Positions 1 through 6,109 of a DNA stretch of 11,846 nt are shown piece after piece. Positions within the stretch are counted from its first letter, which is position 1. Every line of letters starts with the position of its first letter. The translations under genes were made by a program, and so were the position numbers. Origin of the DNA: an uncultured Ruminococcus sp. Lineage in GTDB: Bacteria; Bacillota; Clostridia; Oscillospirales; Ruminococcaceae. The notes beneath the pieces are model-generated. The model did no database searches. It was not told where the DNA came from and saw only the letters and a program-made list of their open reading frames with translations. Where the stretch lies: assembly GCA_900545285.1 (NCBI GenBank), contig UQYK01000058.1:1-11846 (forward strand), written 5' to 3'.

Positions 1-253
1 TGGTGACCATTACCGGATTGTCGTGGATGATCACAGAAATTTCGCCCATGATCTGGCTCTCCGGAAGCGGCTTTTTTGTCACATTGCCGTTTTCGTCTGT
101 TACGTCATAGTACAGCGCTTTGCTCCAGGGCATTTCCACTACCGGGGTGGTTCCTTCTTCTGTCGGTTCTTCTGCCAGCGCAGAAAACGGAGAAATCCAG
201 GCGGAAGTGCACAGACATGCGGCGCACAGCAGCGCAGAAATAGAACGCTTCAT
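1..253 (-). CDS. Secreted protein of unknown function, N-terminal part (runs off the left edge)
   Basis: Reading the minus strand from the ATG at 253-251 gives an open frame of 84 codons up to the window edge. A good Shine-Dalgarno (AGGAAAGG) lies just upstream. The protein starts with a clear Sec signal peptide: MKR, a hydrophobic core over residues 5-23, and an AxA-type site (S-A-L-A, residues 24-27) followed by an acidic mature N-terminus (EEPTEEG). No lipobox fits, so it is probably secreted or anchored by a missing C-terminal part. The visible mature part contains short stretches such as YYDVTDENGNVTKK that look like an extracellular beta-rich protein, but I recognise no family. It has its own promoter (360-388) and is transcribed away from ychF. 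The signal peptide is seen directly; function is unknown. Confidence 0.8.
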   Translation of the reverse strand, partial: MKRSISALLCAACLCTSAWISPFSALAEEPTEEGTTPVVEMPWSKALYYDVTDENGNVTKKPLPESQIMGEISVIIHDNPVMVT

Positions 254-359
254 GTTGAAATCCTTTCCTGAAAAAATGCCTGCATCCAGTCAGACCGGGC
301 GGCATCATACGATACAATTTTACTGCATGTGCCAGAATGAACGGCACAAAACTGCTTTT

Positions 360-388
360 ATTATACCATGGGAAAGGGACTCTGTCAA
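360..388 (-). promoter_or_regulatory. Sigma-A promoter for the secreted-protein gene
   Basis: On the minus strand there is a perfect -35 TTGACA (388-383), a 17-bp spacer and a perfect -10 TATAAT (365-360), with TGG directly before the -10 (extended -10). It lies about 107 bp upstream of the ATG at 253, leaving a 5' leader of roughly 100 nt. It is divergent from, and does not overlap, the ychF promoter at 430-458. Confidence 0.85.
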
Positions 389-429
389 GTTCCTGCACAG
401 GGGCTTTTTCAGAAATGCGCGCAAAATGC

Positions 430-458
430 TTGACAATTATTTTTCCCTATGTTATACT
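430..458 (+). promoter_or_regulatory. Sigma-A promoter for ychF
   Basis: TTGACA at 430-435, a 17-bp spacer and TATACT at 453-458, with TGT before the -10 (extended -10). The start codon of ychF is 61 bp downstream of the -10 box. The same TGTTATACT string is used by the promoters at 3515-3543 and 5990-6018. Confidence 0.85.
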
Positions 459-518
459 TTAAAATACGGGCATTTTGCAAAAATCCCCGTAACTTACGGA
501 AAAAGGAAGGAAACTGCA

Positions 519-1613
519 ATGAAGTTAGGTATGGTCGGGCTGCCCAATGTGGGAAAGAGCACGTTATTTAATGCATTGACAAATGCCGGCGCAGAATCGG
601 CGAACTATCCGTTCTGCACCATTGAAAAAAATGTGGGAATTGTTTCTGTTCCGGATGCACGTCTGGACAAGCTGGCAGAAATGTATGAACCGGATAAATT
701 TACACCGGCAACACTGGAATTTGTAGACATTGCCGGCCTGGTAAAGGGTGCCTCCAAGGGTGAGGGACTGGGCAATAAATTCCTGGGAGATATCCGAGAA
801 GTGGATGCCATTGTACACGTGGTGCGCTGCTTTGACGATGATAACATCATCCATGTAGACGGCCGCATCAATCCGGCTTCTGACATTGAAACCATCAATC
901 TGGAACTGATCTTTTCCGATATGGAAATGGTGGCACGCCGCATTGACCGTACCAAAAAGGCGCTGAAGGGCGATAAGAAGCTCCAGGCACAGGTGGATTT
1001 CCTGGAACGTCTCCAGCAGCATCTGGAAGAGGGCAGGTCTGCGCGGGGATTTGATTTTACAGAGGACGAACTGGACTGGATCCGGGATATGCCGCTGCTT
1101 TCTGCCAAGCCGGTGATCTATGCGGCAAATATGAGCGAAGAGGACTTCCGCAACGGTGTGGACAAGAATGCACACTATCAGGAAGTCAAGCAGATTGCTG
1201 AGGCAGAGCATGCCGCAGTACTGCCGATTTGCGCCAAGATTGAAGAAGATATCGCCGATATGGATGCAGAGGACAAGTCCATGTTCCTGGAAGATCTGGG
1301 ACTGGAAGAGTCCGGCCTGAACCGGATTATCCGGGAGGGCTATGCTCTGCTGGGACTGATCTCTTACCTCACTGCCGGCAAGCAGGAAGTACGCGCCTGG
1401 ACAATCACCAAGGGAACCAAGGCGCCCCAGGCAGCCGGAAAAATTCACACGGATTTTGAAAAGGGCTTTATCCGGGCAGAAGTGGTTTCCTATGATGATC
1501 TGATGTCCTGCGGCTCTATGACTGCCGCAAAGGAAAAGGGTCTGGTTCGGCTGGAAGGAAAAGAGTATGTCATGCAGGACGGCGACATTGTGCTGTTCCG
1601 CTTTAATGTATAA
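519..1613 (+). CDS. ychF: Redox-regulated ATPase YchF (OLA1 family, Obg-related)
   Basis: A 364-residue protein, the normal length for YchF. It has the P-loop GLPNVGKST near residues 8-16, the switch-II-like DIAGLVKGASKGEGLGNKFL segment (DIAGLVKGA then KGEGLGN), and NMSE in place of the GTPase NKxD motif. That substitution is the family hallmark that shifts preference from GTP to ATP. A helical coiled-coil insert follows the DIAG region, and the C-terminal part (about residue 280 on, around TAGKQEVRAWTI and ending DGDIVLFRFNV) is the TGS domain. YchF binds ribosomes and is linked to translation and stress control. The frame stays open far upstream, but the ATG at 519 is chosen because AAGGAAGG (503-510) lies 8 nt away and the family homology begins there. 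The TAA stop is also the first bases of a repeat element. Confidence 0.97.
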   Translation: MKLGMVGLPNVGKSTLFNALTNAGAESANYPFCTIEKNVGIVSVPDARLDKLAEMYEPDKFTPATLEFVDIAGLVKGASKGEGLGNKFLGDIREVDAIVHVVRCFDDDNIIHVDGRINPASDIETINLELIFSDMEMVARRIDRTKKALKGDKKLQAQVDFLERLQQHLEEGRSARGFDFTEDELDWIRDMPLLSAKPVIYAANMSEEDFRNGVDKNAHYQEVKQIAEAEHAAVLPICAKIEEDIADMDAEDKSMFLEDLGLEESGLNRIIREGYALLGLISYLTAGKQEVRAWTITKGTKAPQAAGKIHTDFEKGFIRAEVVSYDDLMSCGSMTAAKEKGLVRLEGKEYVMQDGDIVLFRFNV

Positions 1614-1775
1614 GAACCTGCCTTCACAAGCGTATACACGTGTCTTTTCGGCAAATTTTGCTGCATACTGCGTGAAAAATACTTGCCGGACGATAGTCCG
1701 CCTGCGTATTTTTGCCTTGTCTGCAACAAAATTGTGCTCGAAAATCCACATATATTTCTTATGAAGGCAGGTTCT
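1613..1775 (+). repeat. 163-bp near-palindromic MITE-like element (copy 1)
   Basis: The ends are a perfect 14-bp inverted repeat, AGAACCTGCCTTCA (1613-1626) and its complement (1762-1775). Inverted complementarity continues, imperfectly, through both arms to a central CGGAC-GATA-GTCCG hairpin (1687-1700) that sits at the exact middle, so a transcript could fold end to end. It carries no convincing protein. It starts inside the ychF TAA stop. A 49-bp relative lies at 3373-3421 in opposite orientation. The structure fits a miniature inverted-repeat element or a REP-like hairpin; no clear target-site duplication is visible (TA on the left, AA on the right in both copies), so active mobility is inference. 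Confidence 0.75.
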
Positions 1776-1832
1776 AAGAGTCAGCTTAGATACGAAAAAA
1801 TCAGGAAAACGCCGGAAGGTTTTTCGGCAGTC

Positions 1833-1874
1833 AAACGAGGCGGTGCGACAAGAAAGCGCACCTGCCTCGTTTTT
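1833..1874 (+). terminator. Intrinsic terminator or attenuator between ychF and the MATE gene
   Basis: The arm AAACGAGGCGGTGCG (1833-1847) pairs with CGCACC-t-GCCTCG (1857-1869) with one bulged base, and five T follow. A second hairpin, GCCGGAA/TTTCGGC with a GGTT loop (1811-1828), sits just before it. The run of T ends only 15 bases before the MATE Shine-Dalgarno, and no promoter is visible in between. It may therefore terminate ychF, act as an attenuator in the MATE leader, or both. Confidence 0.8.
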
Positions 1875-1906
1875 CACGCTTGCATGCAGGAAAGGAAGTT
1901 GTGCGT

Positions 1907-3373
1907 ATGAAGATCAAACAAAAGAAAATTTCTGTCTTTGAACTGGAATCGGTGCCCCGTGCCGTGGCCGCGCTGGCGGTTCCATCGGTGCTGAGTATGC
2001 TGGTGACGGTGCTGTACAATATGGTGGACACTGTCTTTGTAGGGCAGACACACGATCCCTACCAGATGAATGCCGTCTCCATGGCAACGCCGATTTTCAT
2101 GATTCTCATGGCCTTCGGCAATTTGTTCGGCATTGGGGGATGCGCTTTTATTTCCCGTTCCCTGGGTGCTAAAGAATACGGCCGGGTGAAGAAAATCAGC
2201 AGCTTCAGCTTCTGGGGCTCTGTGGCAATCGGCCTGATCTGTACTTTTATTATGACGCTGGGCGTGGGCTGGATTCTGCCGCTGCTGGGAGCAGATGCAG
2301 CCACCAATATTGCCGGCATATCCGGAGATCTGTCACCGGAAGAGACACAGCGGCAGATTGACAATTTCCGGAATCTGGAACAGTACACGCGGGACTATCT
2401 GTTTTACATTGGTGTGGGTGCCATTCCTACGGTACTCAGCAGTGCCATGAGCAATCTGGTAAAGGGTGAGGGCGCTGCAAAGGTTTCTATGGCCGGCATG
2501 ATGATCGGTGCGATTACCAACATCATTTTGGATCCCATTATGATTCTGGCCATGGGCATGGGTGTCAAGGGCGCGGCCATTGCCACCAGCATCGGCAATA
2601 CTGTGGCTACATTGTTCTATCTGGGATACCTGAAATTCAGCCATACCATGCTTACCCCGAATCCCAAGCAGATCGGCGTAAAGCATGGAATTTTTACCGG
2701 GGTATTTTCTGTGGGAATTCCGATGTTCTGCACCAATCTGCTGATGAGTCTGTCTAACTTGCTGCTGAACCGGCTTTTGAATCACATTGACGTGCTGGCT
2801 ACCGGCGGCATGGGAATTGCAATGAAGGCCAATATGCTGGTGGTATTTTTACAGCTGGGCATTGGCATTGGTATTCAGCCTCTGGTGGGATTCCACTACG
2901 GTGCACGGAACTTTGCAAAAATGACGAAGGTGATTCGGTTCAGCATGTGCTGTACGCTGGTGCTGGGCACCATTATGACAGCGCTGTATTTCTTGTTTAC
3001 GGAGCCTATCGTCAGCATCTTTATGACGGCTGGTTCTTCCGGATCGGCAGCAGATGTGGCGGCGCAGCAGGGCTATGCTGTGAAAATGCTTCGGGCACTG
3101 ATGGTTTCCGGGCCGTTCCTGGGAATTATCTTTGTTAACAACAACGCCTTTCAGGGCATGGGACGGGGTCTGGCTTCTCTGATTCTGTCTGTCAGCCGTC
3201 AGGGTCTGATCTTCCTGCCAGTGCTCCTGATCGCCAATGCACTGGTTGGGCTGGACGGTCTGATTTTTGCGCAGCCGATTGCGGATATCTGTTCTGTAAT
3301 CATGGCGCTGATCATGATGGAAATGATCAAGAAAAAGGAACTGCGTCAGCTGAAACCGGGAATCCGGGCATAA
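1907..3373 (+). CDS. MATE-family multidrug/cation-coupled exporter
   Basis: A 488-residue integral membrane protein with about 12 hydrophobic segments in two homologous halves, as expected for MATE transporters that export organic cations or drugs in exchange for Na+ or H+. Near the N-terminus it has the typical segment PSVLSMLVTVLYNMVDTVFVGQ, and later the characteristic NIILDPIMI and GIGIQPLVGFHYGAR stretches. About 25 residues around 130-155 (SGDLSPEETQRQ region) form a charged extracytoplasmic insert longer than in most relatives. The ATG at 1907 is chosen because AGGAAAGGAAG (1888-1898) is 8 nt upstream; an earlier in-frame ATG (1880) overlaps that ribosome site. Substrate cannot be predicted. 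It stands alone between a terminator-like hairpin and a terminator, with a repeat element starting in its TAA stop. Confidence 0.93.
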   Translation: MKIKQKKISVFELESVPRAVAALAVPSVLSMLVTVLYNMVDTVFVGQTHDPYQMNAVSMATPIFMILMAFGNLFGIGGCAFISRSLGAKEYGRVKKISSFSFWGSVAIGLICTFIMTLGVGWILPLLGADAATNIAGISGDLSPEETQRQIDNFRNLEQYTRDYLFYIGVGAIPTVLSSAMSNLVKGEGAAKVSMAGMMIGAITNIILDPIMILAMGMGVKGAAIATSIGNTVATLFYLGYLKFSHTMLTPNPKQIGVKHGIFTGVFSVGIPMFCTNLLMSLSNLLLNRLLNHIDVLATGGMGIAMKANMLVVFLQLGIGIGIQPLVGFHYGARNFAKMTKVIRFSMCCTLVLGTIMTALYFLFTEPIVSIFMTAGSSGSAADVAAQQGYAVKMLRALMVSGPFLGIIFVNNNAFQGMGRGLASLILSVSRQGLIFLPVLLIANALVGLDGLIFAQPIADICSVIMALIMMEMIKKKELRQLKPGIRA

Positions 3374-3421
3374 GAACCTGTCTTTATAAGACAGGTGTAT
3401 ACGCTTGTGAAGACAGGTTCT
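3373..3421 (-). repeat. 49-bp internally deleted relative of the palindromic element (copy 2, inverted)
   Basis: Bases 3373-3391 match the reverse complement of 1757-1775 at 17 of 19 positions. Bases 3395-3421 match the reverse complement of 1613-1639 at 26 of 27. Only CAG separates the two blocks. It is therefore copy 1 in the opposite orientation with its middle removed. Ends AGAACCTGTCTT/AAGACAGGTTCT are a perfect 12-bp inverted repeat, and an inner hairpin (CCTGTCTT-TAT-AAGACAGG, 3377-3395) is an alternative fold. Like copy 1, it begins in the TAA stop of the upstream gene. Confidence 0.85.
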
Positions 3422-3429
3422 AAAATCAC

Positions 3430-3465
3430 AGGGCGGTCTGGAAATCCATGCAGGCTGCCCTTTTT
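3430..3465 (+). terminator. Intrinsic terminator after the MATE gene
   Basis: AGGGCGGTCTG (3430-3440) pairs over 11 positions, including two G-T wobbles, with CAGGCTGCCCT (3451-3461), then a T run (3461-3465). It lies 57 bp after the MATE stop, just beyond the repeat copy. Confidence 0.88.
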
Positions 3466-3514
3466 CTATTTCATAATATTCACAAAAAGTCCATCTAAAA
3501 ATACGGAAAACTGC

Positions 3515-3543
3515 TTGTATACCTGACAGAATAGTGTTATACT
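3515..3543 (+). promoter_or_regulatory. Probable sigma-A promoter for the CobW operon
   Basis: The -10 is TATACT (3538-3543) preceded by TGT, so an extended -10. At a 17-bp distance the -35 is the weak TTGTAT (3515-3520), matching consensus only in TTG. A weak -35 suits a regulated promoter. Transcription would start near 3550, giving a leader of nearly 100 nt that contains the repeats at 3558-3604. Confidence 0.65.
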
Positions 3544-3557
3544 AAAAAAAGAGTACA

Positions 3558-3604
3558 CCAAATCGGAACATATATTTGAAAAAATGTGCCGATTTGGAAC
3601 ATAT
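3558..3604 (+). promoter_or_regulatory. Leader inverted repeat plus direct repeat upstream of the CobW gene
   Basis: CCAAATCGG (3558-3566) and CCGATTTGG (3589-3597) are perfect complements, and the pairing extends past one mismatch through ACAT/ATGT (3568-3571 with 3584-3587). Overlaid on this is a 9-bp direct repeat GGAACATAT at 3565-3573 and 3596-3604, 31 bp apart, or about three helical turns. It lies just after the predicted start of transcription. It could be a double operator for a metal-responsive regulator or a leader RNA stem-loop. AAATCG/CGATTT resembles half-sites of the B. subtilis Zur box, but the spacing does not match a normal Zur site. Confidence 0.5.
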
Positions 3605-3645
3605 GCTCGAAAATATAGCCTATGAGAGAAAGAAGAGCGGATACT

Positions 3646-4740
3646 ATGACAAAAATTACAATTTTTTCCGGCTTTTTGGGTGCCGGCAAGACAACTCTGA
3701 TCAAAAAACTGATCTCAGAAGCATATACCGGCGAAAAACTGGTTTTAATTGAAAATGAATTTGGCCAGATCGGCATTGACGGCGGCTTTTTGCAGGATGC
3801 CGGTGTGGAAATCACAGAGATGAACTCCGGCTGCATTTGCTGTAGTCTGGTAGGCGATTTCGGAAAGGCACTGCTCCAGGTACTGGAACAGTATCACCCG
3901 GATCGGATTATCATTGAGCCGTCCGGTGTCGGAAAGCTCAGCGATGTCATTCGTGCTGTGCAGAATATCCATGCCCATGATGTGGAACTGGACGGCTTTA
4001 CCACTGTGGTAGATGCCAAGAAGTGCAAGATGTATCAGAAGAATTTCGGCGAATTCTTCAACAACCAGATCACCTATGCAAGCTGCCTGATTCTGAGCCA
4101 CACTGCCGGCCTGTCTCAGGAAAAGCTGGATGACTGTGTACACCGTCTGCGCGCCTGCAACGAAAAGGCACCGATTGTCACCACGGATTGGGACAAGCTC
4201 ACCGGTGCACAGCTGCTGGACGCAATGACACAGAAGAATACCCTGGATGATGAATTGCAGGCGCTGCTGGAAGAGGCGGCAAAGCATGACCATCACCATC
4301 ATCATGATCACGACCATGAAGAAGAACATGATCATGAACACGAACATCACCACGACCATGATCACGATGAACACGAGCATGAACATGGCAAAAACTGCAC
4401 CTGCGGCTGCCATGACCACGATCACGACCACGAGCACGAGCATCACCACCATCATGCGGATGATGTATTCACCAGCTGGGGCGTGGAATCTGCGAAAACC
4501 TATACCAAGGAAGAGATCACAACCGCACTGGAAGCGCTCTCGGATGCAGGCACCTATGGCATGATTCTCCGGGCAAAGGGAATTGTTCCGGCAGAAGACG
4601 GCACATGGATTCACTTTGACTATGTACCGGGCACACCAGATGTCCGCTCCGGCAGCGCCGGCACAACCGGACGTCTCTGTGTGATCGGCTCCGGCATCCA
4701 GGAAAAGGCGCTTGCTGCACTGTTCCGTGCAGAAGCCTGA
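3646..4740 (+). CDS. CobW/COG0523-family GTPase with His-rich metal-binding region (probable metallochaperone)
   Basis: A 364-residue G3E GTPase. Walker A GFLGAGKTT is at residues 9-17, ENEFG at 36-40, the metal-binding GCICC motif at 62-66, and EPSGVG (Walker B/G3) at 91-96. The usual NKxD is replaced by LSHTAG around 150-155. Residues 214-270 hold 29 histidines alternating with Asp/Glu and a small CTCGC cluster (251-255). The CobW C-terminal domain follows (about 272-364). Family members load or buffer zinc, cobalt or nickel using GTP hydrolysis; the His-rich arm suggests zinc or nickel, but the metal is inferred. The ATG at 3646 fits the family start directly before the P-loop strand, with only a weak purine-rich ribosome site; the upstream in-frame ATG at 3622 has none. 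The next gene is a related GTPase 26 nt downstream, so they are very likely one operon. Confidence 0.92.
   Translation: MTKITIFSGFLGAGKTTLIKKLISEAYTGEKLVLIENEFGQIGIDGGFLQDAGVEITEMNSGCICCSLVGDFGKALLQVLEQYHPDRIIIEPSGVGKLSDVIRAVQNIHAHDVELDGFTTVVDAKKCKMYQKNFGEFFNNQITYASCLILSHTAGLSQEKLDDCVHRLRACNEKAPIVTTDWDKLTGAQLLDAMTQKNTLDDELQALLEEAAKHDHHHHHDHDHEEEHDHEHEHHHDHDHDEHEHEHGKNCTCGCHDHDHDHEHEHHHHHADDVFTSWGVESAKTYTKEEITTALEALSDAGTYGMILRAKGIVPAEDGTWIHFDYVPGTPDVRSGSAGTTGRLCVIGSGIQEKALAALFRAEA
4285..4455 (+). repeat. His/Asp/Glu-coding low-complexity repeat inside the CobW gene
   Basis: A run of CAY codons alternating with GAY/GAR codons, interrupted once by codons for G-K-N-C-T-C-G-C (4387-4410). It encodes residues 214-270 of the GTPase. 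CAC/CAT and GAC/GAT vary, so it is not a simple repeat at DNA level, which suggests selection for the amino acids. The repetitive track could still change length by slippage. Confidence 0.85.
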
Positions 4741-4766
4741 CGCATTAGAAAAAGGAGGCTTGTATC

Positions 4767-5732
4767 ATGCCGGGAAAACAGCCCCAGGAAACAGATGTAC
4801 CGGTATATCTGTTTACGGGATTTTTAGAGGCCGGAAAGACCAAGTTTATTCAGGAAACCCTGGAGGACAAACGCTTTAATTCCGGAGAAAAGACCATGCT
4901 GCTCCTGTGCGAAGAGGGCGAGGAGGAATATGATATCTCCGCAATGCCCTGCCAGGACATCTATATCCGCACCATTGAAGAACCGGAGGAGCTGAATCCG
5001 CAGCATCTGGAAGCGCTCCTGAAGGAATGCGGCGCATCCAGAGTTGTGCTGGAATACAACGGCATGTGGCAGCTGGCGCAGTTGTTCCAGAATATGCCGG
5101 ATGACTGGGCAGTTTATCAGGAAATGTTCTTTGCGGATGCATCTACATTTATGCAGTATAACGCCAATATGCGCAGTCTTGTGGTAGACAAGCTAAACAC
5201 CTGCGAACTGGTTGTCTTTAACCGGTTTGAAAAGTCTATGGATAAGATGGAATTCCATAAGATCGTCCGCGGTGTCAGCCGCCGTACGGATATTGCCTAT
5301 GAATATTCCAACGGCCAGGTAGAATATGACGAGATTGAAGATCCGCTGCCGTTTGACATTGACGCACCGGTGATTCAGCTGGCAGATACGGACTATGCTC
5401 TGTGGTATCGGGATATTATGGAGGATCCGAAGAAGTATGACGGAAAGACAGTGTCCTTCCGGGGCATTGTGGCAAGAGACCCGAAGTTCCCGCCGGCTAC
5501 CTTTGCAGTCGGCCGCCATGTCATGACCTGCTGTGTGGAGGATATCACTTACAGCTGCGTTGTGGCAGAATGGGAAAAGGCCGATATGCTGCAAACGCGG
5601 CAATGGGTACAGGTGACCGGAAAAATCCACGTGCAAAAGCATAAGCTTTACCGGGGAAAAGGCCCTGTGCTCCAGGTGCAGAATGTGGTAATGACCAGTG
5701 CACCGGAACAGGAAGTCGCAACCTTTTATTGA
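4767..5732 (+). CDS. CobW-like protein with C-terminal YcgQ/DUF1980-like domain (TIGR03943-related)
   Basis: A 321-residue protein with two parts. Residues 11-170 look like a CobW/G3E nucleotide-binding domain: P-loop GFLEAGKT at 18-25, which keeps GxxxxGKT but has Glu for the usual Gly; LEYNG at 95-99 where EPSG is expected; FNRFE at 151-155 in the NKxD position. The CxCC metal motif is absent. Residues 210-321 resemble the C-terminal domain of B. subtilis YcgQ (DUF1980): KYDGKTVSFRGIV, then RDPKFPPATFAVGRHVMTCC with a Cys pair at 255-256, then W-VQVTGKI. YcgQ-type proteins usually pair with a YcgR-like permease (DUF318), but none is present here. AAAGGAGG (4751-4758) is 8 nt before the ATG. 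It sits 26 nt after the CobW gene and before a terminator, so it probably works with it in metal handling. Domain assignment is from memory of the motif pattern; the role is inference. Confidence 0.8.
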   Translation: MPGKQPQETDVPVYLFTGFLEAGKTKFIQETLEDKRFNSGEKTMLLLCEEGEEEYDISAMPCQDIYIRTIEEPEELNPQHLEALLKECGASRVVLEYNGMWQLAQLFQNMPDDWAVYQEMFFADASTFMQYNANMRSLVVDKLNTCELVVFNRFEKSMDKMEFHKIVRGVSRRTDIAYEYSNGQVEYDEIEDPLPFDIDAPVIQLADTDYALWYRDIMEDPKKYDGKTVSFRGIVARDPKFPPATFAVGRHVMTCCVEDITYSCVVAEWEKADMLQTRQWVQVTGKIHVQKHKLYRGKGPVLQVQNVVMTSAPEQEVATFY

Positions 5733-5745
5733 TGAAATCTCAATG

Positions 5746-5793
5746 AAACGGCACGGAAAACCGCTTGTGAAGGCGGTGCTCCGTGCCGTTTTT
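5746..5793 (+). terminator. Intrinsic terminator ending the CobW operon
   Basis: AAACGGCACGGA (5746-5757) pairs perfectly with TCCGTGCCGTTT (5780-5791), ending in a run of T to 5793. The loop has a second stem, ACCGC/GCGGT (5760-5764 with 5773-5777). The inner part (5762-5774) is identical to 13 bases of the palindromic element at 1620-1632 in reverse complement. Confidence 0.9.
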
Positions 5794-5989
5794 GCAAGTG
5801 TATATATGTGCCTTGGAAAGAAAAGTTTTAAAATTATGGGGAAGATGTAACCTTTTGCCGGGTTTTGGTGTTTATATTTGTGCAGGGTGGTATTTCAGCG
5901 TGTCTGCATACTTCTGGAAGTCAAAATACCAGAAGATTTCCAGCGCTTTTTCTGCATCAATTTGACGAAGAAAAAATTTTTTCAGACGC
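5794..5989. other. Spacer upstream of the export operon; weak inverted repeats only
   Basis: This is the main part of the 377-bp gap between the CobW operon and the exporter operon. I see no plus-strand gene with a ribosome site. Two short inverted repeats share bases and so are mutually exclusive: CTTCTGG/CCAGAAG (5911-5917 with 5929-5935) and GGTATTT/AAATACC (5889-5895 with 5924-5930). A possible minus-strand gene remnant is listed separately. Confidence 0.5.
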
Positions 5990-5998
5990 TTGACAGAA
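5872..5998 (-). pseudogene. Possible C-terminal remnant of an unknown gene
   Basis: On the minus strand the last 35-40 codons before the TAA at 5874-5872 read like real coding sequence, with segments RQIDAEKALEIFWYF and DFQKYADTLKYHPAQI and a codon choice (CTG, CAG, AAG, GAA, GCA) like that of the neighbours. There is no ATG with a ribosome site; further upstream the frame runs into the exporter promoter and antisense of its first gene. It may be a fragment left after a deletion, or chance. I recognise no family. Confidence 0.22.
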
Positions 5999-6018
5999 TA
6001 CAGGATGTGTGTTATACT
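5990..6018 (+). promoter_or_regulatory. Sigma-A promoter for the four-gene export operon
   Basis: Perfect TTGACA (5990-5995), 17-bp spacer, TATACT (6013-6018) with TGT before it (extended -10). A short hairpin, GTTGTAT/ATACAAC (6033-6039 with 6045-6051), lies at the start of the leader, about 90 nt before the first ATG. The strong consensus suggests robust expression unless a repressor acts; the hairpin's DNA could serve as an operator, but that is speculative. Confidence 0.85.
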
Positions 6019-6109
6019 ATACCTGCAAAAGCGTTGTATCTTATATACAACAGTTAAAACAGTGAAAAAGCGATGTTGAAAAGCGTTGCTCTTTACAGGA
6101 GGGTAAAGA

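Noticed and set aside
564..1877. A 437-codon open frame on the minus strand opposite ychF
   Set aside because: It is antisense to a well-defined ychF, has no ribosome site or family features, and is Cys/His/Phe-rich as shadow frames are.
1567..1910. Short plus-strand open frames across the palindromic element
   Set aside because: They merge ychF out-of-frame sequence with element sequence, lack ribosome sites, and do not resemble proteins.
3558..3604. A canonical Zur box for the CobW operon
   Set aside because: The half-site cores look similar, but the distance between them and the flanks do not match the known compact Zur palindrome, so only a generic operator or hairpin is claimed.
3622..3645. 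Upstream ATG as the start of the CobW GTPase
   Set aside because: No ribosome site precedes it and family members start just before the P-loop strand, which favours 3646.
4281..4460. A possible tandem repeat array or CRISPR-like pattern
   Set aside because: The regularity comes from alternating His and Asp/Glu codons within an intact reading frame; there are no conserved repeat units with unique spacers.
3745..4614. A 289-codon open frame on the minus strand with a Met/Val-rich stretch
   Set aside because: It is the antisense shadow of the CobW gene; the Met/Val run is the complement of the His/Asp codons.
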